From contig OZ029923.1 in assembly GCA_964023275.1 (NCBI GenBank), positions 10,182,238 through 10,246,237 of the forward strand: a stretch of 64,000 nt of DNA. Reading direction: 5' to 3'. Positions 45,001 through 58,800 of the stretch are shown one piece after another; position 1 is the first letter of the stretch, and each line of letters opens with the position of its first letter. A program made the translations under genes and the position numbers. The notes under the pieces were generated by a model. It was not told the DNA's origin. It saw only the letters and a program-made list of their open reading frames with translations, and ran no database searches. The DNA is from Norana najaformis (Eukaryota > Annelida > Clitellata > Crassiclitellata > Hormogastridae).

Positions 45001-48000
45001 CTCGGAAATGCGGATATACTACTGATGCCGGAACGTCAACCTCGCTTCTAGGAGGAACTACAGTGTCTTCCTGAACGACTACTCTTCGGCACATAGATTC
45101 AGCAACGGCTTCTTTTAGAGGGATTCTTTCGCTCCCTAACCATACAGACCGACTAGCAAAGTCCCATCTAGCCTGATTACTCTCTAGCCAGGACAATCCC
45201 AAGATCACTTCGGTCACTTGGTCTGTCACTAAACATGGTAACTGGTACAATTTCTTTCCAATACGAATCTCCAGCGTAGTTTCACCGTCCACTTTTATCT
45301 CGCTTCCGTTCGCAGCTAAGAGACGCTGCTCCGATGGTGTCAACTCGGTGCTCAGTACAAGACGTCGTGGCACAAGTGACATCTCACTCCCTGAATCCAT
45401 CAGACAATGAAGTCGCTTCCCTTCTAGTCTAGCGACGACATAAGCCATCCTGCTACCCTTGACCAAGCGATTCTGAACTTCCTCTTGGATGTGTTCTGCT
45501 TTAGGAGGTTCATTGTTACTGCTTTCTCTACCCGTTTCGGAAACTCGTTGAGGACAAAACCTTTTTATGTGCCCTTTTTGTCTACAGATGTAACACTCGA
45601 TATCAGGGTTTCTCAACCGTCCTTGCGGAAATAACCGTTTCTGCGTACCGTTCGTATCGGTTTTCCGTTGACCATCAGCGCCTCCTTCTAAACCGCCCTC
45701 TCTCTCTTGCGGTTTTCCCGGTACAAGACTGGGGTCTTGCTTACTGGTAAATCGCCCAATTTCTTTAGACAGATTCTTAATCTCCCTTTCGAGATCATCT
45801 AAACGACGATTTTGTTGCTCGTCGGCAACCGAGGATTTCCGATCCTCTCTTGTAACTTTAATTCGGCCATGCCTACGGTCAATATCAGTAGCCTGTGATG
45901 AAGATCGACCATAAGCGTCTAATCGAACGGCGTGCTTATACGCAGCCTCAAGGTTATCTGGTTCTTTCTCTCGCACCTTCTGAGCCAAATCTTGGTTAGC
46001 GAGCGCATCAATGAACGCGTCGCAAGCAACCGTTTCGACAATATCGCTTGTGGGTCCCGGATAGGCCAAAGCCATCAGCCTCCTTATTTCCTGCACTACA
46101 TTGCTCAAGCTTTCTCCTGGAGCCTGTCTGTAAGTGCGAAGTTTCATTCGATAAAGACTGGTCTGGTCTTCGGATCCGTATCTGGCTTTAAGCCTTTCAA
46201 CGAGTTCATGCCAGGTTACGTTTTGGTGTGCACCCATATCCCACAACAGTTGAGATGCGGGCCCTGTCAGAGCACACATTAATTGGTCTGCTTTCTCTTG
46301 GTCACTCCATGCGTTACAACGAGCACAGACTTCGAATTTCGCCAAAAATGCGGCAACCGCCGTTTTTCCATCATATTTTTCAAGTTTAATTCGTATCCCT
46401 CGGTCGGTCGCCTTTCCGTTTCTCTTCTCAGTAATACGCGTCTTTTCCATACGCTTTTTATAATTCCTCGTAGTTATCTCACGATCACTTGGTTCACTTT
46501 CCTCTGCACTACTCAATGTAGACCGATGGTGGTCGGTTACATGGCCCTCGGAATTCCCGAAATCTGCCACTTTGACTTTAGTACGAAATCTCTGGGAACT
46601 TTCTCCGCTATCCGTACGTCTCCGGGCGCGGTCGCCAATATCACTCATTCTGAGTTTTTGGGCTCTGTCAGGTTTATTTTCCGAGCCGCTGTCGGCGTCG
46701 CTTTCCGCCGTCTTCATGCCCAAGTGGCTACGTTCTTTGAACTTAGTATTCTGGCCTGCAGAGCGTCGCTCTCGTGTCGCTTCCCAAGCAGAAAGATCTC
46801 TGTCCGTTTCTCGGTCTTCGCAGCGTCTTTCGTATTTGACGGGAGCTCCCGAGGCAAACGTATCTCTCCCGGTTTCTCGGTAAATCCCGCGTCTCTGACT
46901 TTCGCGGGACATTTCCCGAGCTTTTCGACCAAAAGCATTTCTGTCGTTTTCCGGGTACTTTCCGCGTCTCTCACTTTCGCGGGACCATTCCCGTTCTTTT
47001 CGATCAAAAACCTTTCTACTGGTTTCCGGGTTTCTCCCGTGTCTCTGACTTCCGCGGGACCTTTCCCGAACTTCCCGACCAATTGTCTCTTTGTCGGTTT
47101 CCGGGTACTTTCCGCGTCTCACACTTTCGCGGGATCTTTCCCGATCTAATGTCTCTCGGCCAAACTTCTGGTAAGACTTGCGTCTTTCACGTTCACGAAC
47201 TATCTTCAGACCAGAATTTCTGTCACTCGATACTGCATCTCTGTCTGTCTCTGAATCGGTCGCGCCATCTGACGAAGATTGTCTCACATCAACTTCGTAT
47301 TTTTCAGGCAGAAATCGCCTCCACAATTTTCTCGACTGTCCGTCCTGAGAAAGTTCTCGTTTCTCTGGGTAACCTTGGCTCCGCGAGTTTCCCGAAACTT
47401 CGGCCTTCGGAAATCTCTGTTCCTTCTCTGGGAACACTCGGCTCCGCGACTTTCCCGACAATTCGCCTTCGGAACATTCTTCACGTATCTCTGGGTAACC
47501 TCGGCTCCGCGACTTTCCCGTAACTTCATCCTCAATGTTTCCTCGGCGATCTTCCGGGTTACCTGGGCCCATAGGGTTCCCCGAAATTACGCTTCGGATC
47601 ACGTCTGAGGGTTGAGCCGTTAGAACTGACATTTCTTCCAGCCTGTTACTCAATGTTATCACAGTCTGCCGTAGGTAAGACATCTCAGCCATCCAGTCCA
47701 TTTGATTTCTGGTGGAACTGCCATGGTCTTGGTCAGCCACCCGCGAACGCACCTCATCATCGTAACACCAACGTATCCCAAAAGTACTTGTTTCCTTCTC
47801 TCTGCATATAGGTCGCGGTACTCCAACCTGTTCGAATGCTCTTGGCATACCTCCGACGATATTCTCGTGTATATAATAACTCTGGTTGTCCTCAGCCATT
47901 TCTGTCATCCATGGGACCATTCTTGAAAACTTTTCGTAACCCGCGAGAGAAAACAAATTTCTCTCAAGATCTCTCTGCGTCCCAGCTTCCGTTTCAATTG

Positions 48001-50329
48001 TAATAGGCGCGTCTTGCGCAGATATTTCTTTACACAACGTTCGCGTATCTGGAAATATCTTTGGGCGAGCACCTCGGTAGTCCACACTTGCCTGCTCAAG
48101 GTGGGGATTATCATCTGACTCGTCATCTGCATCTTCAAGAACTTCCTCTGGTCTACGGAAAGAAAACGCTGGTACCCCACTTCTGGTACCACTTTGTGGC
48201 GTTTTCGGTCGGGCTAACTGTCCACGGGGTGGGGGTAACTCTAGCCCAGTTCTACGCTCAGAGCCACCCGCCTCACTGCCCCTTGCACTCTCACTGTACA
48301 ATGGTCTTCCCGTATCATCTCTTCCCATACTGTCTGTTCTCTCCAAGGAAGGCCTAGGATAGGTCGCTTCCCTAAGGGAATCAACACTGTAACTCTCGGT
48401 CTCGGGATCCGACTTTGCCTCTTCCGCGGTCGCCGGATGGGCAACGTCCTGAGGATGGCCTTTACTCAGAACAGGGTTCGTTCCTTTACTGGCAATAGTC
48501 GTTCCCTGTCTCCGTGAGGACTTTCTTGTAACTACCATTCTACATCTTGTAACTCTCCCGTTACCGCCAATATTTTCAGGCACCAGTCGTTTTCTCGGTC
48601 CCGGGAACAGGGAAGTCTCACAACGAGCCTCTGTGTCTTTCCACCCTAGGCACAAGGATATTGGGCGACACATCTTCCCACTATCTCGCTCCATTTCCGT
48701 GTATAGGATTTCCGGAGTAAGTTTCTGCACCAGATCTCTGTTGGCAGTTATCAACCAACAGTGCTTCAGGGGATAGGATACCCCTATGGAACACTCAAGA
48801 GAAGGTCCCCTCTTTAACCTTCTGTAAAACACACCAACCTTCGTACCGACCTACGCACGAGGGGGCCCTTCCCCGTACTTCAGTCAGTCCTCTGATCAGT
48901 GTGTGGCGACAAGCATATAGAGGAGTCGGTATCTTCCCGTTTCGACTCCGGTGTTATCGGGGAACCGACCCGGACTATGATGTACCGGGTATTTTCTTGG
49001 TCTGCGTTGTTTCCGGTCTCTTACGTACCGGGACTCTACTTGGTCTGCGTTGGTTTTTCCGCGGGTCTTCCCGTATCCCGCTCTCTGAATTTCGACCGGG
49101 AGAACCGCGGCCGCAACTTTACCCGAGTTTCGCACAACCTGTTATGTTCCAACTATCGTGACTTACTCGACCGTCTCGCGACGTTCCAACAAGGCGGGCC
49201 CAAACCCTGCGGATCAACGCGGAGCCAGTCAGAAATCAGACAGATTGGTTTGTTTCGGTTGCGTCTTCCTCAGGAGCGCACGGACCAATTTCTAAACGGC
49301 ACGGGTTTCTGTCGTACGGCAAATGCTACCCCGGGTTCACACAGACCTGTTTACTCGTATTTTCCCCGAGCCTCGCTCAGCGGCTGTTCACCAACTATCG
49401 TGACCTACTCGACCGTCTCGCGACGTTCCAACAAGGCGGGCCCAAACCTTGCGGACCAACGCGGAGCCAGTCAGAAATCAGACAGATTGGTTCGCAACGG
49501 CTGCGACGTTCCCGGGAGCGCACCGATCCGATTTTTCTCTTACGCGGTCAAAGGGGTAGCTTCCGCACTTTCCCACTTGTTTTACACAGACCTGTATTTA
49601 TTTCTTTCGAACGGGGTCTTTCCCCGGGTTCTGTCCAACCGCTCACCGTCGTGACCCAGGCCGCTTCGCGATCTACGGTAGAGCCCTAGCTCCACTCGGA
49701 TCGGCGCCGTCAGCCCGAAGCCAGACAGTGATTATCTCGGTCGTCCCGCCGGGAGCGCACAGATTAGTCTTTTCCGCGGACTCTGCCGTCCGTATATTTT
49801 ATCGTAACCGGGACTGTATCGATCACGGGCTTCTCCGGACGTCACCCTCGTCCGTATATTTTATTTGTATACGCTATGAATTCGCTCACAGAACGATATC
49901 AAAACACTGTAACTCGTATATGTGAAGGCACGCATCCATCCTTCACGTCTATAGCAAATCACCATGCGACACGGTTTATTCAACCCTCGTTTCCTATTGA
50001 CATCGGGTTGCTTATATACTAGCGCTTACGATAGAACGTAAATAAAGGTGTCTAAAAGTGCTCGATTAAAACAAACATCTAGAGACCTATAAATTAAAAC
50101 AATTATGTGCATTATATAACTAAAAATAAACTAAGAACTTTGCTCGGCCTAAATATTATACTATTATTATAATCAGCTTAAATTTAATAAAAAATAATTT
50201 ATAAAAATTCTACACATGTAACGCGGCCGAACCGAGCACATAAGCACAGCATTTAATGGCTACCTAAAGCGCGTCATAATTACTCCCGCCTTCTACCCAA
50301 CAGGCTTGTCTTGTGGCCGATCCGCCACA
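41870..50329 (-). mobile_element. Ty3/gypsy-type LTR retrotransposon (fossil; nearly whole, about one break)
   Basis: One minus-strand gag-pol frame covers 48832 to 41876, about 2,300 codons. Parts in order: a long Arg/Glu/Ser-rich N-terminal region with short repeats (about 47600-46700), a gag capsid-like region (about 46420-45900), a CCHC zinc knuckle (about 45600), an aspartic protease (about 45400), reverse transcriptase (about 44530-43900), RNase H (about 43680-43400) and integrase with an HHCC zinc finger and core (about 42900-42400). An LTR-like stretch at about 49900-50329 starts TGTGGCGGATCGG on the minus strand and has TATA- and AATAAA-like motifs. I found no second LTR, so the copy looks incomplete at its far end. 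The long unbroken frame suggests a fairly young insertion; without an LTR pair no age can be computed. Confidence 0.93.
49155..49500. repeat. Direct repeat of about 100 bp in the LTR element leader
   Basis: The block CTCGCGACGTTCCAACAAGG ... GCGGAGCCAGTCAGAAATCA occurs at about 49160-49250 and again at about 49398-49490, nearly identical. It lies between the LTR-like stretch and the coding frame. Confidence 0.8.
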
Positions 50330-50331
50330 TA

Positions 50332-51190
50332 TGCATGTATGTATGCATGTAATTATCTATGTACAGTATATATGAATATAGCTATCTAAGCAGTATATGA
50401 TAATATACTGTTATCGTGATTTTCAGCGTCATCGTCATCATCGTCATCATCATCATCACTTTTCCCGGTGTAGGAAAGCTTCTTCATGATAAAAATATAC
50501 AGGATTATAACGCTAAATAACAAATCTATTATGTATTAATATAATTATATTTATTATTAGAAAATAACAAATACTAACGTTTATGGCGTCTTATGCGGAA
50601 GTCATAACGAGGCATAATTAGACATAGAAACAAAGTTTTTTAAAATATTGACACCGTTAACCAAAAAAAAAATACAAATGCAGCGGATCGTCTAAGAACC
50701 TGAGAGATTATAAGCGTTGCAGCTGTCTTCATCGCTTCTTGGGTTCGTCTAAGACCCGACTGGGTAGCGTCGATCCGTTGTGAACACTGAGGGTAAATTG
50801 TTTTTCTCTTCTCACTCGTTACAGAGTAGGCTCACTGGTGAATTCAGAAGTTTACAAAGGAAACAAATTACTATGGCCATAAAAAACCTTCCCGGAAACT
50901 TTATAGCATTTCTAGCCATCGGGAGTTTTCACAATTGTAGTTTTAGATCACTAAATGTTTTGGGAGTTTTGTCGTCTCAAGGATATTTTTGTTTCTGTGT
51001 GTCCCAACTTTTTTCTTTCATCATATCCCAAAAATTCACGTTCAACATTTTCATTCTGATTTCAGTTTTATGGCGTGTACAATCTTCAAACATGTTTGAA
51101 AAAATCATGAATATTGGGGAGACGTAAGCAGAGATATCCATTCAACATACGCGCTGGGATTCAATCCCCCATGCCCAACAGGAATCGACA
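50332..51190. other. Intergenic stretch between the LTR element and the adaptor gene
   Basis: Holds (ATGT) and (CATCAT) short tracts (50340-50460) and an AT-rich interval. The 115-codon + strand frame at 50780-51127 shows no family features. The region may include the 3' UTR of the minus-strand adaptor; TTTATT (AATAAA on the minus strand) occurs near 50549. Confidence 0.35.
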
Positions 51191-51193
51191 AAA

Positions 51194-54100
51194 CTAATTC
51201 TTTTGTTTGGTGAAAAGCCGGCCAAGCACAAATCCATTTCCGCCAGCGTCCTTGAAGAGCGGGTGTTTCATGTAGTAAAGGATGACGTTGTGAATTGTTT
51301 TGAAGTAGTGATGTCCGATGAAATAGGAACCGGTTTCGGTGAGCCGGATCTCAAAGTGGTAGACGTGGTCGCCCTGCTTTATGGAAAGGACAAGATGACC
51401 GGTCTGAAAAAGCAAGAAAATAATAATGTTCATCGTCATGATCTTCAAAATCGTCACTCGTCATGATCATTGTACTGATCATCGTATTGATCATCATCGT
51501 GATTTTCATAATCATCAGCATCGTTATGATCATCGTCATGATCATGATCGAGGCCAATGACCACGATAATCATTTGAAAACTTAAGAAGACAATGACAAT
51601 CATCACCTCCATGATATTTATTGGCAGCCGACCATAGTAGAGTAGACCAAACCAGACTACATTAGACGAATGCAACTGAACAGAATCGAATAGAATAAAT
51701 TAGAAAATAGAACATATTAGAATAGAATGGAATAGAATGGAATAGAAAAGACAAGAAAAAAGTGAAGAATAATAGAATAATAGAGAACACAAAAGAGATT
51801 AGAATAAAAGAGAATAGAGTAAAAGAGAATCGAACAAAAGAAAACAGCATAAGAGAACAGAATAAAAAATAAAAAAATAAACGAGAATAGAATGAAAGAG
51901 AAGAGAATAGAATAGAAAAGTGAAGAATAATACAATAGAATAAAAACGAATAGAATTAAACAGAATGGAATTGAACGGAACGGAATAAAGAATTAAACCG
52001 AACAACACAGACCATAATAGAAATATTTTCCTCAACGGATGAACAGCACATCACCGCTGGCAGCGAAAGATCTTGGGAGTCACGTGGAGAGACATGGTGA
52101 GGAATGAGGAGATCAGGAGAAGAACGGGAATGGAGAGAATTGAAGAGATGATGAAGAGAGCAAGACTGCGATGGTTGGGACACCTGCACCGCATGGATGA
52201 GGACAGAATCCCAAAGCAGGCAATGGACTGGGCCCCAGGCGGGTGGAGAAGGAAGAGGGGAAGACCAAAAAAGAGCTGGAAGAACACAATCACAAAAGAC
52301 CTCACAGATGGAGGACTGACGTGGGAGGAGGCTGCCAGAGCTGCTCAGGACAGAGAAGGATGGAGAACCTGTATCGCCCAATGTGCGCCAGCACGTGGAG
52401 GGACTAAGGTCTAAGGATGAACTCTTTCAGAATACAAACCGCGTTGGCACTTTCTCGAACGAGGAAGTCCGACTGGTTTCCCGTCTTAAGGAGTGCCTCA
52501 CACTCCGCTCGGCCGAGGACTCCGAAGCTCCAGGGAGCATAGGGCGGCATCGCCTTTCCACTGATCGTCTTCGAATCCGGCTGTAAAAAAACACAACATT
52601 AATTGAACTAAAATTGCTTTTAATCAAAAGCCATGTTAATAAACCTAGTCAAAAGAAATTTACTTTTTGAATGTAATTATTATTGGGCATGGTAAGATAA
52701 AATCAAAAATGAAAAGTAAGGAAGGAAAGGAAAAACAGGGTAAGTTAAGGTAAGGTGAAAAAAGTAAGGTAAGGTATTGTAAATCAAGGTTATAGCTGTA
52801 GAAACGTAACTTCAGGTGAAGTACTATGACGCAAGGGATGGCAGGTAGGTAAGAAATTATACAGGTAGGCAGATGGATAGAGAGTAGAGAAAGTAGCTAG
52901 ATAGACAGATGGATGTGGTGGCAGGTAGTCAGTCAGAGCTTACTGTGATGATCCTCCAGTAGTCAGCTGGGACCCAACCGATGGCGTTTCCTGTTGTAAT
53001 GAACCACCAGAGGTCCGTAGTGTAGAGCAGGTGCGCCCTCTGGTTCCTCTTGAAGGGCAGCGTGCTGTCGCCGGAGCTCTTTCGGTCTCTGACGGCAAGG
53101 ATGCAGACATTCGGCACATCTCCCTTTGGCAGCTGTACAATACAGTCGTAATGAGTCAACGATGGATTGAGTGAATGAATTAATGAAAGAAAATATGAAT
53201 GATGGATGGGTGGACGAATGCAAGAACGAGTGAATGGATGGATGGGTGGGTGGGTTAATGGGTGGCGGAAGGATCAACCGAGTGGGCGATTGAGCGAATG
53301 AGTGTGTTAGCGAGAGTGAGGGCACGAGTGAGGGAATGGTTGAGTGAGTCATTGAACCAATTATTCAATGATTGAATGACTCGATGACCGAGTGAATGAA
53401 TTTCGCATTTTTCGAGTGAGGATAGAAAGACTCCATTCATTCATTCATTCATTCATTCATTCATATAATCGTTCAGAAATAATAACTAAAAAGAAATGAG
53501 TGACTGCTGATACACATTGCAGCAGACTTCACATCTGTCAATTACAGCCGTTGCTTTAGAAACCGTTGCTATAGAAACCGGTTTGTTTTCATGCACTCAT
53601 TCGCTTCATCCACTGACCTCCTTCTTCGACAACTTGACGTCCGGTGAAGACGGACATTTCTCTGGTGTTTGGCTCGGCGGCATAGGAATCAAAGTACGAT
53701 GGGGAAAATCTGAAATGTATATCATATTTGGTTAGGTTTATGTAAAATCTTATCTAATATGGTCCAATCGAACCTAATGTGGTATGATTTAGACTAGTCT
53801 GGTCTAAACTAGCCCCAAGTCTTTTCTAGTCTAGTCTAGTCTAACCTAATCTAGTCTAGTTTAATCTAACCTTATCTAATCTAGAATCTGGAAGAATCTG
53901 AACGTTAGCTTTTGAGTAATTCAAGTCAGGTAAATTTAGCTACATCTTGACTACAACTTAACTAAAAGTGAACTTTTTAACTCTGGATACATGGATGGGA
54001 ATAGGAATAGACTAGATGAGGTAAGGATTAAACTATGCAGAATAGACTATAATATACTGGAGTAGATTATACTAGAATGTACGAGTCTGTAGGAGGCTAT

Positions 54101-55798
54101 ACTATACTAAAATGGACTGGACTGGATTAGACTACAATAAAGTAAATTGTAATATAACATAATAAACTAGAGTAGATTAGATTGGATCACAATACTAGAC
54201 TAGACTAGACCAGACTAGTCTAGACTAGACTAGACTAGATTAGATTAGATTAGAATAGATTAGATTAGCTCATTTGTACTCGACATCATGGCAGCGTCGA
54301 AGATTCCTCGTTGCACTTTCTCCGAATCCTCCTCCCTTTTTGCCGGGGGTTTGGGAGTGCTTTCGGCTAAGTCAGACATCTCAAGGGCTGGTTCCGGTAT
54401 GAGGACCTCGGCCTTCTCCGTGATCTCGGACTCCCTTGCCTGTCAAAATAGATCTGGTTTAGAGGATCTGAAAAGGAGCTGTAGGGGAGGAGCAGAAAGA
54501 GGACGACAAGAAGGAGGAAAGATGAGGAAAGTTAGAGGAGAGTTAGAAGAAGAAGAGGAATAAGAAGAATAGGCAGACAAAAAGGAGAAATGTGAGAAGA
54601 AATAAGAAGGAATAAGAGGACAAAGAAGAGAAGGAATTGTAGGAATGTAGGAGGAGGGAGGAGAGGAGGAGAAAGTCTCGTTGGCTCTGCTCCATCATAC
54701 CTCTGGGACTTCTGCATTTCGGTCTCCTGGGTTCCAGGCCGTAGCACTCTCTGGTCGGCCTCCCTTGGGCTCCTGACTGTCCCTCGTATGCGCACTGCAA
54801 CAGCTCAGTCTAGAAGCTTTGCCTATCTGGGACCTACAAGCTGGAATCGCCTTTCCCGAGAGATGTGGCTCGAGTTCCTCATTTTGTCCTTTCCTTAGTT
54901 TCAAGCGCCTGAAGTCTATTATTTCGCAGTGGCCTCATTGGTTCGGGTCAGGAGCGCCCCTGGTGAGTTTATTCTTGAAGTGGCACTTTATAAATGTCAG
55001 ATTACAATTACAATTACAAAGAAAAGGCAAACAGCAGGAGAAGAGAGGAGGAGGAAAGGGAACAGCAAGATGAACAAGGGAAGAAGAGGAGCAGGAGGAG
55101 GAGCAGGAGGAGGAAGGGAAGGGAAGCAAAAGATGAGAAAGGTGTCAATAGGCTGTGAAAAAAGATGAGAATGTTGTTATTGTGTAACTAAATAAATAAA
55201 AACAAGAAACAAATAAACATTAATTAAAACAAACATTAATTAATTAATATTCAAATATTTATACAATTTTTTATTAATTAAAATAAATAATTGAAAAGAC
55301 CTTGAACTTGGCTTCTTCACGTGGTCCAATCGAGGTGCGAGGCGGGACGATCGGAGCAGGTCTTTCGTCTTCATCCGATTCATCAGGGTCAAGCGTCGGC
55401 TTCAGCCAATCACAAGGCTGCGACGACTTCAGAAGCACGACATCGGCATACACGGCTGAAGTCACTTCGCGTCGCTCTCTGAAGAAAGTGCAATCGAAAC
55501 TAAAGGATCCGGATCCGTTCTGATCGGATCAGATCTCTTCTGATTCTGATCTAATCCGATCGGTTTGAATTACATGTAACTTGTCATACACAATAGATGG
55601 AGCTAATATAGAACGAAAATCTCTTCAGTTAACGATATATTGATGATAGTGATGATGATGGCGGTGGTGGTGGTGGTTGTCGTGGCTGTGGTGATGGTGA
55701 TGATGATGACATCGTGACCCATGAATTTTGCAGGCATGTCCAGATGAGGATGGTGATGATGGTGATGATGGTGGTGATGATGATGATGGCGATGGTGG

Positions 55799-55847
<49 letters not shown>

Positions 55848-58800
55848 CAGTTGTTGCCATTACAAAGGCGAGATCTTGATCCTCCTTGTCCTCTCTTTGA
55901 GCAAGTAAGTAAGTAGACTTTATTAGCGCGAGATAAATGCCCATACTTTACAGCAAATTGCACAGGAAACAATGAAAAACTAGCACAATGTTAGTAAAAG
56001 CGATATATTATAACCAGTCATAAAAATCTTATTTAAAGTACAATTGGAGAGAAAATGATAATATAAAAATATACGGTTCCAGAGAAAGCTAATATCAGTT
56101 GTATTGAAGCAATCAGGAAAATTCCATCATAATTCAAATCACTAAACTCCATCATAATCTGCTAAGATCTATTCCACTCCTGGACAGATTTGTCCAGCAT
56201 TGAAGACATACAGTATTCAAATTCGAAGACTGTTGCTGTAAATGTAAATATCTGAAATTTCTTTGCGCCACACAAAAGCCGCGTCAGGGAGACCAGCTCT
56301 TCGCCGGCGCTACATGAAATCAAGTCTGTTTGGCCAGTTTCGGTGCCAGGTCAGAATCCGCGGTCGGGGGTCAGGCAGGGGGTCAGGCCGGGGATAGCGC
56401 GTGTTGCTATCCCTGAAATTATCGATTATGGTGGTCATGGGATGATGCAGATCATTTACATTACGCCTCTAGTAGAAAAGCTTCTCAGTTAACAAGTGCT
56501 GGAAACGAAAGATAAAGAGCAGGTGGATCAGTAGATTATAAATACGACATCGATGATGATGAAGATGAAAATTACCTTTTTTCTCTGGCGACGATTTCGA
56601 CCTCGACATAATTCAGTTTCGAATTGGAACTCGGTTGCAGTTTCAACTTCCGGGCGTTAGGTAATCTGCGCACGTCACATACGTCACATTTAGGTCAGGT
56701 TAGGTCAGGTAATGTAACGCGCTTCATGGTTACTTAACTAAGGTCAGGTCAAGTAAGGAATATCACACGACAGTAAGGGAAGATAATGTAAAGACAAGAC
56801 ACGGTAAAATGAGGCAAGGAAATGCTAGTCAAGGTAAAGGATGGTATATTATGGCGAGGTAATTCAAGGCAAGGTAAAGCAAGAACAAATGAGACATGGT
56901 AGGCTCATCTTACCTAACCTAATCTATTGACTTCTATAGCGCCGTTATAATGAGGCACAAGCCATCAGCTGATGGTCGCTTCAAGTGAAACTATATGCAA
57001 AAAATGCAATCCGTTGGAGAAGCCAATAAAGGTAAGGCCAGGTAAGAGTGCCAGGCAAAAAAACGGTAAGCTGTGATATACAGACCCACTCGTAATGTAA
57101 ATTTTCATTTATGAAGCGCCAAAGGAAGGCCACGCTTCAGTTGCAAATATGGCGCTATCAAAGTTACAAACGAAAGAGTTGACCTACACTTCTTCGTAGT
57201 CGTCATCTGGTGTCGGTTTCTTTGATTCAGCTTCCGGTTCCGGTTGAGATTCGGGTGCCTTCCGGAAGCCGTTTTCCTTTCCTAAGTCAAGCAAGAACAG
57301 GAACGGCAGGAACTCGCAACAAGAAACATTAATTAGAAACTTAACAAAAACAATAAGGACAACTAAAGTGAGAACTGAAAGAAAAATTAATACAATACAA
57401 TGTAATACAAACGAATACAAAGTAATGCATTAGGATTTAATACAATGCAATACAATACAATGCAATACAATACAATGCAATACAATACAATGCAATACAA
57501 TACAATGCAATACAATACAATGTAATACAATACAATGTAATACAATACAATGTAATACAATCCAATGTAATACAATCCAATGTAGTAGCCTATAATACAA
57601 TGTAATACAAATGCCAAACAAAGCACTAAATGCATTGCAATACAACCTAATAAAATACCATACAACATAATACAATAAAATGCACTGTGATACAATGCCA
57701 TACAATTCAATGCAATGCGTTACGATTTAATGCAGTACAATACAATACAAGACAACTGTGATCCATTGTTACCGGATTTCCTGTCACTGCCCTCGACTGG
57801 TAACGTTTGTTTCTCTGCGTTTGTTATCAATTCAGTTGACCTATTTTATAGAAAATCAGACAATTAAACGAAGAATTAATGGTTGAGTGAATGAATGATT
57901 GAGTGAATGAAAGAATGGTCAGCCAGTTAGCCAGCTGATTAGCTGGCTAACTGGCTGGCTGGCTAGTTCTTTTAATAGTTAGTTGACTAACTAATATAAC
58001 ACAGCTGACTGGCTGGCTGTGTGATTGACTGACTGATTCATTCATTCTTTTTGTTCAATTGTTCATTTATTCCTTTGTTTGTTCGTTCCTTTATCTATCC
58101 CTCCTTCCCTGCTTACCTCCATCCTTCCATCCAGATTTGCATTATACTGTACTGCATCCATCCGTCCGTCCATCCATCAATCCGTTAATCAATCCATCCA
58201 TGCACTCATTCATCCATCCATCTATTAATGCTTGCCTTGTATGTATGTATGGATGTATGTATGTATGCAAGTATAGGTATCTGGCTATTTATAAAGCGCC
58301 TTTTAAGAATCTCACAAAGGCGTAAAACTAAACTATCTTATAGGTCTGAAAATGTGCAATTCAATGCAGGTTCTCTTTTCTTGCTTTGCTCTATCTTGCC
58401 TCTTCTCTTTACCTTGCCTTGCCCTATCTTGCCTCCTATCTTTACCTTGCCTTGCCCTATCTTGCCTCCTATCTTTACCTTGCCTTGCCCTATATTGCCT
58501 CCTATCTTTACCTTGCCTTGCCCTATCTTGTCTCTTATCTTTACCTTGCCTTGCCCTATCTTGCCTCCTCTCTTTACTCTGCCTTGCCTAGTCTTAAGCA
58601 GACGAACTGACTTACGATGGTGGGATCGTAACGACATCTGTCGGCGATGCTTGGAATTGACTCGCGATTGCCGGCAGCTTGCCTTGTACATGCGGCAAGT
58701 TTATGATTTGCTACCGTCATGTAAAACACACATGAATACAGGTCACATAAGTGCTGTCGTATACTGTCCACTATATCATAAAATTTGGAAGATCATAAAT

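Noticed and set aside
46283-47149. 288-codon + strand frame
   Set aside because: Antisense shadow of the repeat-rich N-terminal part of the LTR element frame.
50780-51127. 115-codon + strand frame downstream of the adaptor
   Set aside because: AT-rich, Phe/Ser-rich composition with no domain. It probably lies in UTR or repeat sequence.
57387-57710. Minus-strand frames of HCIVL repeats
   Set aside because: Artefact of the 15-bp ACAATACAATGCAAT minisatellite.
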